DNA from: DASVBE01 sp963770375
GTDB lineage: Bacteria; Actinomycetota; Actinomycetes; Streptosporangiales; Streptosporangiaceae
DNA: 64,000 nucleotides
Assembly: GCA_963770375.1 (NCBI GenBank)
Contig: CAVYPM010000001.1
Span: forward strand, 62,001-126,000
Direction: 5' to 3'
The notes under the pieces are model-generated. The model had not been told where the DNA came from. It saw only the letters and a program-made list of their open reading frames with translations, and searched no databases. Made by a program: the position numbers and the translations under genes. Numbering within the stretch: the stretch's first letter is position 1; every line of letters begins with the position of its first letter. Positions 31,196-39,167 of this stretch are shown here, piece by piece.

Positions 31196-33102
31196 TCACT
31201 CCCCCGCGGACGGGACGTGACGGGGCCCGTGGACCTCGGCTGATTCAGTATCGGGGCTGGCCGCGGCGCCGGGGCCGGGGTCAGCGGGATCGCTGCCGCC
31301 GGATCCGCCGGCGGGGCCGGGGTCAGCGGCGTCGTCGGCGTCGTCGGCGGCCTGCGCGGCGGCGTCCAGTTCGGTGTCGTCCAGCACGAGGGTGTCGTTG
31401 CGCCGGACGGCGTCATCCGGCGGGCCGGGAGCGGCGGCGGCCGGGGCCTGGCCGTCCTGGGCCCGGCGGAGCTCTCCGGCCAGCTCAGCGAACTCGGTCT
31501 CGAACCCGCCGGCCGCGTCCGACCGGGCCAGGCCGCCGACGGTGACGACTGTGCTGCCTGGCACGGGGCCGCCGGGCACAGGCCGCCGGAGCCGTCAAGC
31601 ACGGAGCCGCCGGGCACGGAGCCGTCAAGCACGGGGGCGGCCCGGACGAACACCCGGCGGCGGCGGACGGCGAACGACAGCAGCAGCCCGGCGATGGCCA
31701 GGATGGCCGACAGCAGCGCGGGCACCTGGCCCGGGTCGTAGGTGATGGCCAGGCTGATCCACTGGCGGTAGCCGGTGAAGGTCAGCGTGCCGCGGTGGCC
31801 GGGCAGCGTGATCGAGTCGCCGGGCGCGAGCGGCCGCGGGGCCACCGGCAGCGCCTTCAGGTGCGCGGTGCTGAGCTCGTAGACCGACTGGTCCGGGCCG
31901 GAGTCCAGGCCCAGGTTGCCCGCGTAGCTGACCAGGCTGACCCGGGGCAGCAGGGGCGCGGGGAACCCGGAGGCCAGCTGCCCGCCGACGTCCACCGCAG
32001 TGGGCAGGAACACCCCGGCGAAGCCCAGCTGGTCCGGCTCGGCGTCGGGGACCTTGACCACGCCTTCCGAGGTGAGCCCGTTCTGCTCGACCGGGACGAA
32101 CGGCACCGGCTGGTCGAAGACCACGTGCCCGGTGCCGTCGGTGACCTTGAACACCGGCGCGTAGCCGTGGCCGATCAGGAACACCCGCACCCCGTCGACC
32201 TTGAGCGGGGCATTGACCCGGAGCAGGTACGACCGGGCCGGGGCGCCCGGCTGTGCCGAGTACCGGACCGAGGCGGCGTAGGTGATCGGCTGGCCGCGCT
32301 GCGGGCCGGAGGTGACGTAGCGGGCCTGGAAGCTGGTCATCGACATCGTGAACGGCTGCAGGTCGCCCGGGGTGACCAGGCGGCCGGGCCGGAACTGGTC
32401 CAGGTCGGTGACCGTGTTCGCGAAGGTCTGGCCGCTGATCAGCAGCCGGTTCGCCTTGTAGCCGAAGATCCCGCCCAGGCCCACCGAGGCCAGCAGGGCG
32501 AGCAGGGCCAGGTGGAAGATGAGGTTGCCGACCTCGCGCAGGTAGCCCTTTTCCGCGGACACCCAGCCGTCGCCGGTGCGCAGCCGGAACCGCTGGCCCT
32601 TGAGCAGGGCGGCCGCGCTGGCCAGGGCGTCGTCCGGGGACATCGCGGTCTGGTAGCGGGCGGCCATCGGCAGCCGGGTCAGGTGCCGGGGGGCGCGCGG
32701 CGGCTGCTGGCGGGCCGAGCCGGCCAGCCGGACCGTCCGCGGCAGGACGCAGCCCGCCAGCGACAGGAACAGCAGCAGGTAGATCGCCGCGAACCAGGGC
32801 GCGCCGAACACGCTGAACAGCCCCAGCCGGTCCAGGACCGGGGCCAGCGTGGGGTGCGCCTGGTAGTACTGGGAGACCGCCGCGGGGTCGATGCCCTCCT
32901 GCGGGATGATCGACCCGGGCACGGCCGCGAGGGCCAGCAGGAACAGCAGGATCAGCGCGGTGCGCATGGAGGTCAGCTGGCGCCAGCCCCAGCGCAGCCA
33001 GCCGGCAATGGTCAGCCCGCCGCCCCGCGGGGGGCGCGGCGGTGGGGCGCCCTGCTGCGCGGGCGGCGCGGCCGGGCCGCCCTTAGCCGGCGCCGCGGTC
33101 AT
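31196..33102 (-). pseudogene. resB: ResB cytochrome c biogenesis protein, C-terminal frameshift
   Basis: ResB/Ccs1 partners CcsA in System II cytochrome c assembly. Four membrane segments are visible: three early (starting TALILLFLLALAAVPGSIIP) and one after the periplasmic domain (ALLSAILAIAGLLLSFAV). The large extracytoplasmic domain has the conserved FLIGHGYAPVFKV. Near 31585, in a linker of 15-nt repeats (PVLDGS/VPGGS units), the frame changes; the other frame continues VPGGPVPGSTVVTVGGLARSD to the TGA at 31196. Only the cytoplasmic tail is affected, so the core may remain functional. The ATG at 33102 overlaps the resA stop (ATGA). Confidence 0.88.
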
Positions 33103-33704
33103 CCGGGCCGCCCCAGCACGGTGCGGATCAGCTTGCCCAGCGTGGTGTAGCTGACCTGGCCGACGATCCGCGCGGCGACGTGGCCGGTGCGGTCGATGAC
33201 CAGCGTGGTGGGGATCCCGGCGGGCGGCACCGTGCTCTGGAAGGCGAGCGCCACCGTGCCGCCGGGGTCGTTCAGGCTCGGGTAGCCGATCCGGAACTTC
33301 CGGTCGAACGCGGCCGCGGCCGGGGGGTTGTCCCTGATGTCCACGCCCAGGAACCGTACTCCGGCGGGCCCGTACCGGCGGGCCAGTGCGGCCAGCGAGG
33401 GGGCCTCGGAGCGGCACGGGCTGCACCAGGAGCCCCAGAAGTTCATGACCAGGACGTTGCCGTGGTAGCCGGAAAGCGAGATTTTCTCGCCGGTCAGGCT
33501 GGTGCCGGTGACGTCTGGTGAACGCGGCCGGCCGGCGGCGGGATACACCGTGGTGGCGTAGCTGCCGGACACGAAACTTTTGCCGTTGCTGGCCGGATCG
33601 TCCTGGCCGATCGCCCCGCCGCCGCAGCCCGCCAGCAGGCCGGCGCCCGCAGCGGCCAGCCCGGCCACCGCAGCGACCCGGGCCAAACGCGGCAGGCGAA
33701 GCAC
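33099..33704 (-). CDS. resA: ResA/TlpA-like thioredoxin lipoprotein
   Basis: A 201-residue membrane-anchored thioredoxin-fold protein. The lipobox LLAGC places lipidation at Cys27. The redox motif WCSPC has Cys94 and Cys97, and the cis-proline loop is GIPTTLVID. It reduces apocytochrome c cysteines before heme attachment. The GTG at 33704 has GGAGA 8 nt upstream. Its stop overlaps the resB start, leaving no room for ccdA, the electron donor usually encoded between them. Confidence 0.92.
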   Translation of the reverse strand: MLRLPRLARVAAVAGLAAAGAGLLAGCGGGAIGQDDPASNGKSFVSGSYATTVYPAAGRPRSPDVTGTSLTGEKISLSGYHGNVLVMNFWGSWCSPCRSEAPSLAALARRYGPAGVRFLGVDIRDNPPAAAAFDRKFRIGYPSLNDPGGTVALAFQSTVPPAGIPTTLVIDRTGHVAARIVGQVSYTTLGKLIRTVLGRPG

Positions 33705-33868
33705 CGGATGATCTCCTACAGACAGTAGTATCCCGGGGGTCTATTGTGCCGGACCCATGGTCGCCACCCGACACAGGGCCGGCGAAGCGCCTGCTTCAGG
33801 GCCTGTCCAGGGCCGTCGCAGAGCTGGCCCAGAGGTCCTGCGGGCGGCCGGGCAGCCGCCGGCCGACG

Positions 33869-34519
33869 TCAGGCGCCGGCGACCCCGCGGCGGGCCGGGG
33901 CGGACGGCTCGGCGTAGCTGACCGCGGTGACCCGGCCGCCAGTGTAGGTCAGGCTGGTCACGCTGCCCAGCGCGCACTGGCGGCGGGCCGGGTGATGCCA
34001 CAGCCGGCGGCCCTCCGCGGCCCGCCGGGCCGTCCAGATCGGCAGCTGGTGGCTCACGCACACGGCCTCGTGGCCGCTCGCGGCCCGGGCCGCGTCCAGG
34101 CAGGCGGCCAGCATCCGGTCCGCCACGCTGCGGTAGGGCTCACCCCAGGACGGGCGGAGCGGGTTGACCAGGTGCGGCCAGTGCCGCGGCTGGCGGAGCG
34201 AGCCGTCGCCGACGCCGAACGTCATGCCCTCGAAGTGGTTCCACGGCTCGATCAGCCGCTCCTCGATGACCGGGGTCAGCCCGAACTCCTCGGCGATCGG
34301 CTCGGCGGTCTCCTGGGCCCGCTCCAGCGGGGAGGTGAGCAGCACGGTCACGTCCCGCCCGGCCAGGAAGCCGGCCGCGGCCTTGGCCATCATCCGGCCG
34401 TCCGCGGACAGGTGGTAACCCGGCAGCCGCCCGTAGAGGACCTGGCGGGGGTTCTCCACCTCGCCGTGCCGGACCAGATGAACGATGGTGCCGTCGGCGG
34501 GCGGCGCGGTTGTGCTCAT
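33869..34519 (-). CDS. Histidine phosphatase (phosphoglycerate-mutase-like)
   Basis: A 216-residue branch-2-like histidine phosphatase. The phosphohistidine is His18 in VHLVRHGEVEN; SPLERAQET, a conserved glutamate in EERLIEPWNHFEG and the second histidine in CVSHQLP complete the active site. Its substrate is not known. In many actinobacteria such a gene lies between hemL and the resA/ccs genes; here it precedes resA on the same strand with a 164-bp gap. It is divergent from the EamA transporter. Confidence 0.87.
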   Translation of the reverse strand: MSTTAPPADGTIVHLVRHGEVENPRQVLYGRLPGYHLSADGRMMAKAAAGFLAGRDVTVLLTSPLERAQETAEPIAEEFGLTPVIEERLIEPWNHFEGMTFGVGDGSLRQPRHWPHLVNPLRPSWGEPYRSVADRMLAACLDAARAASGHEAVCVSHQLPIWTARRAAEGRRLWHHPARRQCALGSVTSLTYTGGRVTAVSYAEPSAPARRGVAGA

Positions 34520-34784
34520 GGCGCGGTCAGCTTACCGGGCACCAGCCGCCGCCGAGGAGGCCGAGTAGGCTGGCCACAGCATGTGGCTGCGCCTAGGGTT
34601 CCGTGCCTCGCCCGCCAGCTTTCACCCACAATCAGGGCGGGGCAGCCTGGACCGAGCGGCGCCAGGAACCTGCGGCCGGGCTGGGTAGGCCCGGGAGCAG
34701 GCCAACACCTCACGGGACAGAAGCCTCGAGGGCTCTGCTAGCCGTGCCCGGACCCGGGCACAGAACCGGCAGGAGCCGCCGTCC

Positions 34785-35810
34785 GTGAGTGCCACCGCAA
34801 TCACGCTCATTCTCATCGCCGCCGTCGCGCACGCCAGCTGGAACCTGTTCAGCAAGCAGGCCGCGCAGACCGGGGCGATCTCCTTCATCTGGCTCGCGGC
34901 CACCGCGGCCACGCTGCTGTACATCCCCGTGATCGCCATCGCCTGGGCCGGCGGCTGGCTGCACCTCACCGCGCTGGGCTGGGTGTTCATGGCCGGCACC
35001 GGCGTGCTGGAGTCGGCCTACTTCGTGTTCCTGCAGTCCGGCTACCGGCTGGGTGACCTGTCGCTGGTGTACCCGGTCGGCCGGGGCACCGGTGCGCTGC
35101 TGGCCGCGGTGGCGGGCATCGCGTTCCTCGGCGAGCGGCCGGGGCCGGTCGCGATCGGCGGGATCATCGCCATCGTGGCGGGCATCGCGCTCATCGGCGC
35201 CCCCTCCCCAGCGAGCGCAGGGCCGCCCTCAAGCAGCCCGGAGCTCGCCAGCAAGCCGCCGGCGGAGCCGGCCAGCGAGCGCACGGCCGCGGCGCTGTTT
35301 TCCCGACGAGCGACGCGGCGCGACGAAGGAGCGCCAAGGAGCGAGGAAGGGAAGGCAGCGCGCATAGCGGCCCTGCGCTCGCCAGCAAGCACAGCGGCCA
35401 TCGGGTTCGCCGTCGCGACCGGGGTGTTCATCGCCAGCTACACGCTGTGGGACCGGTACGCGGTCGCCACGCTGGGCACATCGGCGCTGCTGCAGGGGTA
35501 CGCGACGTTCCCGTTCATGGCGGTGGTGTTCGCCCGGCCGGCCTGCCGGGCGAAGGACCGTACCGCGCTGGTGTGGCACCGTTACCGGGCTCAGGTGGCG
35601 GGCGCGGCCGTGCTCATGCCGCTGGCCTACATCCTGGTGCTGGCCGCGCTGGCGTTCACCGCGGTCAGCGTGGTCGCCCCGGCCCGCGAGGTCAGCGTGC
35701 TGTTCGGGGTGCTGATGGGCGGCCGGCTGCTGGGTGAGGGCTCGGTGGGCAGGCGGCTGACCGCGGCCGTCGCGATCGCCGGCGGGATCATCGCGATCGC
35801 GGTCGGCTGA
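34785..35810 (+). CDS. EamA-family (DMT) transporter with in-frame insertion
   Basis: A drug/metabolite-transporter protein with two EamA halves and about ten membrane helices: the first half from ITLILIAAVAHASWNLFSKQ to IIAIVAGIALIGA, the second from AAIGFAVATGVFIASYTLWDRY to the C-terminus. It has 341 residues against about 283 expected. The extra ~58 residues (about 143-200, Ser/Arg/Ala-rich, including ERTAAALFSRRATRRDE) are encoded by an inserted repeat at 35211-35382 lying exactly between the halves, and presumably form a cytoplasmic loop. The start is GTG at 34785. The substrate is unknown. Confidence 0.88.
   Translation: MSATAITLILIAAVAHASWNLFSKQAAQTGAISFIWLAATAATLLYIPVIAIAWAGGWLHLTALGWVFMAGTGVLESAYFVFLQSGYRLGDLSLVYPVGRGTGALLAAVAGIAFLGERPGPVAIGGIIAIVAGIALIGAPSPASAGPPSSSPELASKPPAEPASERTAAALFSRRATRRDEGAPRSEEGKAARIAALRSPASTAAIGFAVATGVFIASYTLWDRYAVATLGTSALLQGYATFPFMAVVFARPACRAKDRTALVWHRYRAQVAGAAVLMPLAYILVLAALAFTAVSVVAPAREVSVLFGVLMGGRLLGEGSVGRRLTAAVAIAGGIIAIAVG
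35211..35382 (+). repeat. 172-bp MITE-like element inside the transporter gene
   Basis: Perfect 16-bp terminal inverted repeats, GCGAGCGCAGGGCCGC (35211-35226) and its complement (35367-35382), bound the element. A CA dinucleotide flanks both ends, so element plus duplication adds 174 bp, or 58 codons, keeping the frame. A related copy lies at 54382-54572. No transposase is encoded. A 14-bp direct repeat (35243-35256 and 35377-35390) also lies within and across its right end. Confidence 0.75.
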
Positions 35811-35857
35811 CCACTGCATTTGCCGGCCAGATAACTGCACCAGGCCGCAGCAAACGC

Positions 35858-35882
35858 CAATTTAGCTGCCGCAGCTAAATTG
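35858..35882. terminator. AT-rich perfect palindrome between convergent genes
   Basis: CAATTTAGCTGC and its exact complement surround one central C. It lies 48 bp beyond the EamA stop and before the end of hemL on the other strand. Its AT-richness is striking in this genome. It could terminate both transcripts, or be a protein-binding site. Confidence 0.5.
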
Positions 35883-35998
35883 CCAGCCGGGTCCGGCGCT
35901 TGACCGCTCGCACTTAACCCCGTGACCAGCGGCACCAGTTGTTTAACTGAGACTAAATGTGACAGGCGGGCAAATGCGCCGGGAACACGCTGAAGTTA

Positions 35999-36016
35999 CC
36001 CCTGATAGACCAGGGG
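35999..36016 (-). terminator. Short hairpin after hemL
   Basis: On the minus strand CCCCTG pairs with CAGGGG around a six-base loop, followed by TAACTT. It lies 47 bp downstream of the hemL stop, a suitable place for the end of the heme operon. Confidence 0.5.
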
Positions 36017-36062
36017 CCCCGGTGAAGTGCTCGCGCCGTCCGGCCCAACGCGAGCCCTGCGA

Positions 36063-37370
36063 TCAGGCCAGTCCGATGGCCGCGGCGCGCGCCGCGCCGG
36101 GCAGCGCCGCGGCGATCCGGCTGATCGCCTCGTCATCGTGGGCCGCGGACAGGAACCACGCCTCGAACGGCGACGGCGGCAGGTACACGCCGCCGTCCAG
36201 CATCGCGTGGAAGAACGCCGCGTACGCCGCCGAGGACTGGGCACGGGCGTCGCCGAAGTCCCGTACCGGCGTATCGAGGCCGAGGAACACCGAGAACAGG
36301 CTGCCCGCTTCCTGCAGCCGGAACGGCACGCCCGCCGCGGTCAGAGCGTCCGCGGCCAGCTTGGCCACGGCCGCCGCGGCCTCGTCCACCCGGGCGTACA
36401 CCTCGTCCGTGCAGGCCCGCAGCGTAGCCAGGCCCGCCGCGGTGGCCAGCGGGTTACCGGACAGCGTGCCCGCCTGGTACACAGGCCCGGACGGGGCCAT
36501 CCGCGCCATGATCTCGGCCCGGCCGCCGAACGCCGCGGCCGGCAGCCCGCCGCCCATGACCTTGCCGAACGTCATCAGGTCCGCGGCGGTGCCCTCCCGG
36601 CCGTACCAGCCGGACCGGGTGACCCGGAAGCCGGTCAGTACCTCGTCCATGATCAGCAGGGCGCCGTGCTCGGCGCACAGCGCAGCAAGCAGCTCGTTGA
36701 ACCCGGCGGCGGGCGGCACGACGCCCATGTTGGCCGGGCACGCCTCGGTGATCACCGCGGCGACCTGCGGGCCGTGCTCGGCGAACGCCTGGCGGACCGC
36801 CTCCGCGTCGTTGTACGGCAGCACCAGCGTCTCGGCGGTCATCGCGCCGGTCACCCCGGGCGTGTCGGGCAGCGCGAAGGTGGCCACCCCGGACCCGGCC
36901 GCGGCCAGCAGCGCGTCCACGTGACCGTGGTAGCAGCCGGCGAACTTCACCACCAGGCGCCGGCCGGTGTACCCGCGGGCCAGCCGCAGCGCCGACATCG
37001 TCGCCTCGGTGCCCGAGCTGACCAGCCGCACCTTCTCCACCGGGGCCCGGCTGACGAGCTCCTCGGCCAGCTCGACCTCGCCCGGGGTGACGGTCCCGAA
37101 CGACGTACCGCCGGACAGCGCGGCGGCCACCGCCCCGGTCACCGCCGGGTGCGCGTGGCCCAGGATCATCGGCCCCCAGGAGCACACCAGGTCCACGTAC
37201 TCGCGGCCGTCCACGTCGGTCAGGTACGCACCGCGCCCCGAGGCCATGAACACCGGGCGGCCGCCGACCGACCCGAAGGCCCGGACCGGCGAGTTCACCC
37301 CGCCGGGCGTCACCTCGAGCGCACGAGCGAAGAGCGCGGCCGAGCCGGGACCGCCGCCCTCGCCGGTCAC
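36063..37370 (-). CDS. hemL: Glutamate-1-semialdehyde 2,1-aminomutase
   Basis: A 435-residue class III aminotransferase-fold enzyme that converts glutamate-1-semialdehyde to 5-aminolevulinate using PMP/PLP. The PLP lysine sits in LMTFGKVMGGGLPAAAFGG. PGGVNSPVRAF, SSGTEATMSALRLARG and MDEVLTGFR are typical. It completes the C5 pathway begun by hemA in the same cluster. The GTG at 37370 overlaps the stop of the upstream primase-like gene (GTGA), so the two are translationally coupled. Confidence 0.95.
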   Translation of the reverse strand: MTGEGGGPGSAALFARALEVTPGGVNSPVRAFGSVGGRPVFMASGRGAYLTDVDGREYVDLVCSWGPMILGHAHPAVTGAVAAALSGGTSFGTVTPGEVELAEELVSRAPVEKVRLVSSGTEATMSALRLARGYTGRRLVVKFAGCYHGHVDALLAAAGSGVATFALPDTPGVTGAMTAETLVLPYNDAEAVRQAFAEHGPQVAAVITEACPANMGVVPPAAGFNELLAALCAEHGALLIMDEVLTGFRVTRSGWYGREGTAADLMTFGKVMGGGLPAAAFGGRAEIMARMAPSGPVYQAGTLSGNPLATAAGLATLRACTDEVYARVDEAAAAVAKLAADALTAAGVPFRLQEAGSLFSVFLGLDTPVRDFGDARAQSSAAYAAFFHAMLDGGVYLPPSPFEAWFLSAAHDDEAISRIAAALPGAARAAAIGLA

Positions 37371-38068
37371 CGCCGCGCCCCCTCGCAGGCGTCGGCCAGC
37401 ACCTCGAGCAGCGCCACGCCGTCGGGCAGCGGATGGCTGCCGGGCTCGCGCAGCCACCGGGCCGCGCCCGCGCCGGGCAGCCGGGACGGCGGGGCGACCA
37501 CGTAACTGGCCCGGCAGTGCCAGCGCAGCCCGGGTAGCACGGAAAGCTCGGAGTGCTCCGTCACCGACCCCGGCTCGCAGTCCAGGTGGCAGGACCACCA
37601 CTCCTGCTCGTCCGCCGGGGCGCCGCGGGTCAGCACAAAGAAAAGAGCCCGGTCCCCCGCGCTCAGCGCGACAGGACCGGGCTTGATGTCCGCCCCGGCC
37701 ATCAGGTTCAGGGCGGTGAGCCCGAGCGGGGCGGGTACGTCCAGTACGTCGAAGACCCGGCCGGTGGCCAGGATGACGTTCGCGTCCGGCCGGGCCGTCC
37801 ACAGCGCCTCCGCCATCGCGGGGTCAGTCGTGGCCTCCACTTGCCAGGCCGCGGAGATCGGATGCGCGCCCGGAGCCGGGCAGCCGATCCGGTCGCACGA
37901 GCAGCCGCGGACCGCTCCCGCCCCGCGGTGCGGCCGGGCCGGCGGCGGGTACGCGCCCGCGCAGACCGGCCAGCCCATGGCCGCGTAGCTGGCCGCGGCG
38001 GCGGCCAGCCCGGCGGCCTTCCGCCCGCCCGCGCGCCGGCGGCCACGGCGGCGCGTCGTCTCGACCAT
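37367..38068 (-). CDS. Prim-pol-like domain protein in the heme operon, probably inactive
   Basis: A 233-residue protein resembling the N-terminal domain of bifunctional DNA primase/polymerases: AASYAAMGWPVCAG, then a ATTDPAMAEALW segment, and PDANVILATGR. A Cys-rich insert CSCDRIGCPAPGAHP lies between them. Active members continue with a VLDVD-type acidic motif; here the sequence is DVLDVP, so the second aspartate is replaced by proline. It therefore may have lost polymerase activity and serve another role. It starts with ATG at 38068, 53 bp downstream of hemB, and overlaps hemL. Confidence 0.7.
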   Translation of the reverse strand: MVETTRRRGRRRAGGRKAAGLAAAAASYAAMGWPVCAGAYPPPARPHRGAGAVRGCSCDRIGCPAPGAHPISAAWQVEATTDPAMAEALWTARPDANVILATGRVFDVLDVPAPLGLTALNLMAGADIKPGPVALSAGDRALFFVLTRGAPADEQEWWSCHLDCEPGSVTEHSELSVLPGLRWHCRASYVVAPPSRLPGAGAARWLREPGSHPLPDGVALLEVLADACEGARR

Positions 38069-38121
38069 CAGCTCACTCCGGTGTGCGAGGGGATCGTTGC
38101 ATTCTGCAGTACCGGAGCAGC

Positions 38122-39105
38122 TCAGGCCAGCCGGCGTGCGGCTTCGGCGGCCCAGTAGGTGAGGATGATGCTCGCCCCGGCTCGCCGGATGGCGGTCAGC
38201 GTCTCCATGATGATCCGGTCCCGGTCCAGCCAGCCGTTCGCGGCGGCCGCCTCGACCATCGCGTACTCGCCGCTGACCTGGTACGCGGCCACCGGCACCG
38301 GCACGGCCGCGGCGACCCGGCTGATGATGTCCAGGTACGCCAGCGCGGGCTTGATCATCACGATGTCGGCGCCCTCGTCGAGGTCGAGCAGGGTCTCCCT
38401 GACCGCCTCGTCCGCGCTGCGCGGGTCCTCCTGGTAGGCGGCCCGGTCGCCGAACTGCGGCGCGCACTCGGCGGCCTCGCGGAACGGCCCGTAGAACGCG
38501 GAGGCGAACTTGGCCGAGTACGCGCAGATCGCCGTGCTGGGGAAGCCGGCCGCATCCAGTGCCGTACGGATCGCGCCGACCTGGCCGTCCATCATGCCGC
38601 TGGGCGCCACCACGTGCGCACCCGCCTGCGCCTGGGCGACCGCGATCGCCGCGTACCGCTCCAGCGTCGCGTCGTTGTCCACCTCGCCGTCCGGGGTGAG
38701 GATGCCGCAGTGGCCGTGGTCGGTGTACTCGTCCAGGCACAGGTCGGCCATGAGCACGGTGTCCGTGCCGAGGTCGGCGGCCAGGTCGCCGAGGGCCAGC
38801 TGGACGATGCCGGCCGCATCGTCAGCGGCCGACCCGCGGCCGTCCTTGACCGCCGGGATGCCGAACAGGATCAGCCCGCCCACCCCGGCGTGCACCGCGT
38901 CGGCCGCCGCCTTGCGCACGCTGTCCCTGGTGTGCTGGACCACCCCGGGCATCGAGGACACCGGCTGCGGCTCGGGGATGCCTTCCTTGACGAAAAGCGG
39001 CAGCACAAGATCCGATGGCTGCACGCTGACCTGCGCGACCAGCCGGCGCATGGCTTGAGATGTACGCAGCCTGCGGGGCCGGACGGTGGGGAACCCGGTA
39101 GTCAC
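38122..39105 (-). CDS. hemB: Delta-aminolevulinic acid dehydratase (porphobilinogen synthase)
   Basis: A 327-residue enzyme that joins two 5-aminolevulinates into porphobilinogen. The metal-binding MADLCLDEYTDHGHCG, the first lysine in AYSAKFASAFYGPFR and the Schiff-base lysine in MIKPALAYLDII are all present. Length is typical. The start is GTG at 39105, 62 bp downstream of the cobA-hemD gene and on the same strand, so it is likely part of the rex-hem operon. Confidence 0.96.
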   Translation of the reverse strand: MTTGFPTVRPRRLRTSQAMRRLVAQVSVQPSDLVLPLFVKEGIPEPQPVSSMPGVVQHTRDSVRKAAADAVHAGVGGLILFGIPAVKDGRGSAADDAAGIVQLALGDLAADLGTDTVLMADLCLDEYTDHGHCGILTPDGEVDNDATLERYAAIAVAQAQAGAHVVAPSGMMDGQVGAIRTALDAAGFPSTAICAYSAKFASAFYGPFREAAECAPQFGDRAAYQEDPRSADEAVRETLLDLDEGADIVMIKPALAYLDIISRVAAAVPVPVAAYQVSGEYAMVEAAAANGWLDRDRIIMETLTAIRRAGASIILTYWAAEAARRLA

Positions 39106-39167
39106 TTCGCACCTGCTTCCTGAGCCTGGGCAGAGGCTGGCCCGCTGCGAAAAGGCGGGCGTGTTGG

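Noticed and set aside
30097..33774. A single 1,225-codon protein covering resA, resB and ccsA
   Set aside because: It arises because resB and ccsA share a frame after the resB frameshift; each has its own start, and the N-terminal part is resA out of frame.
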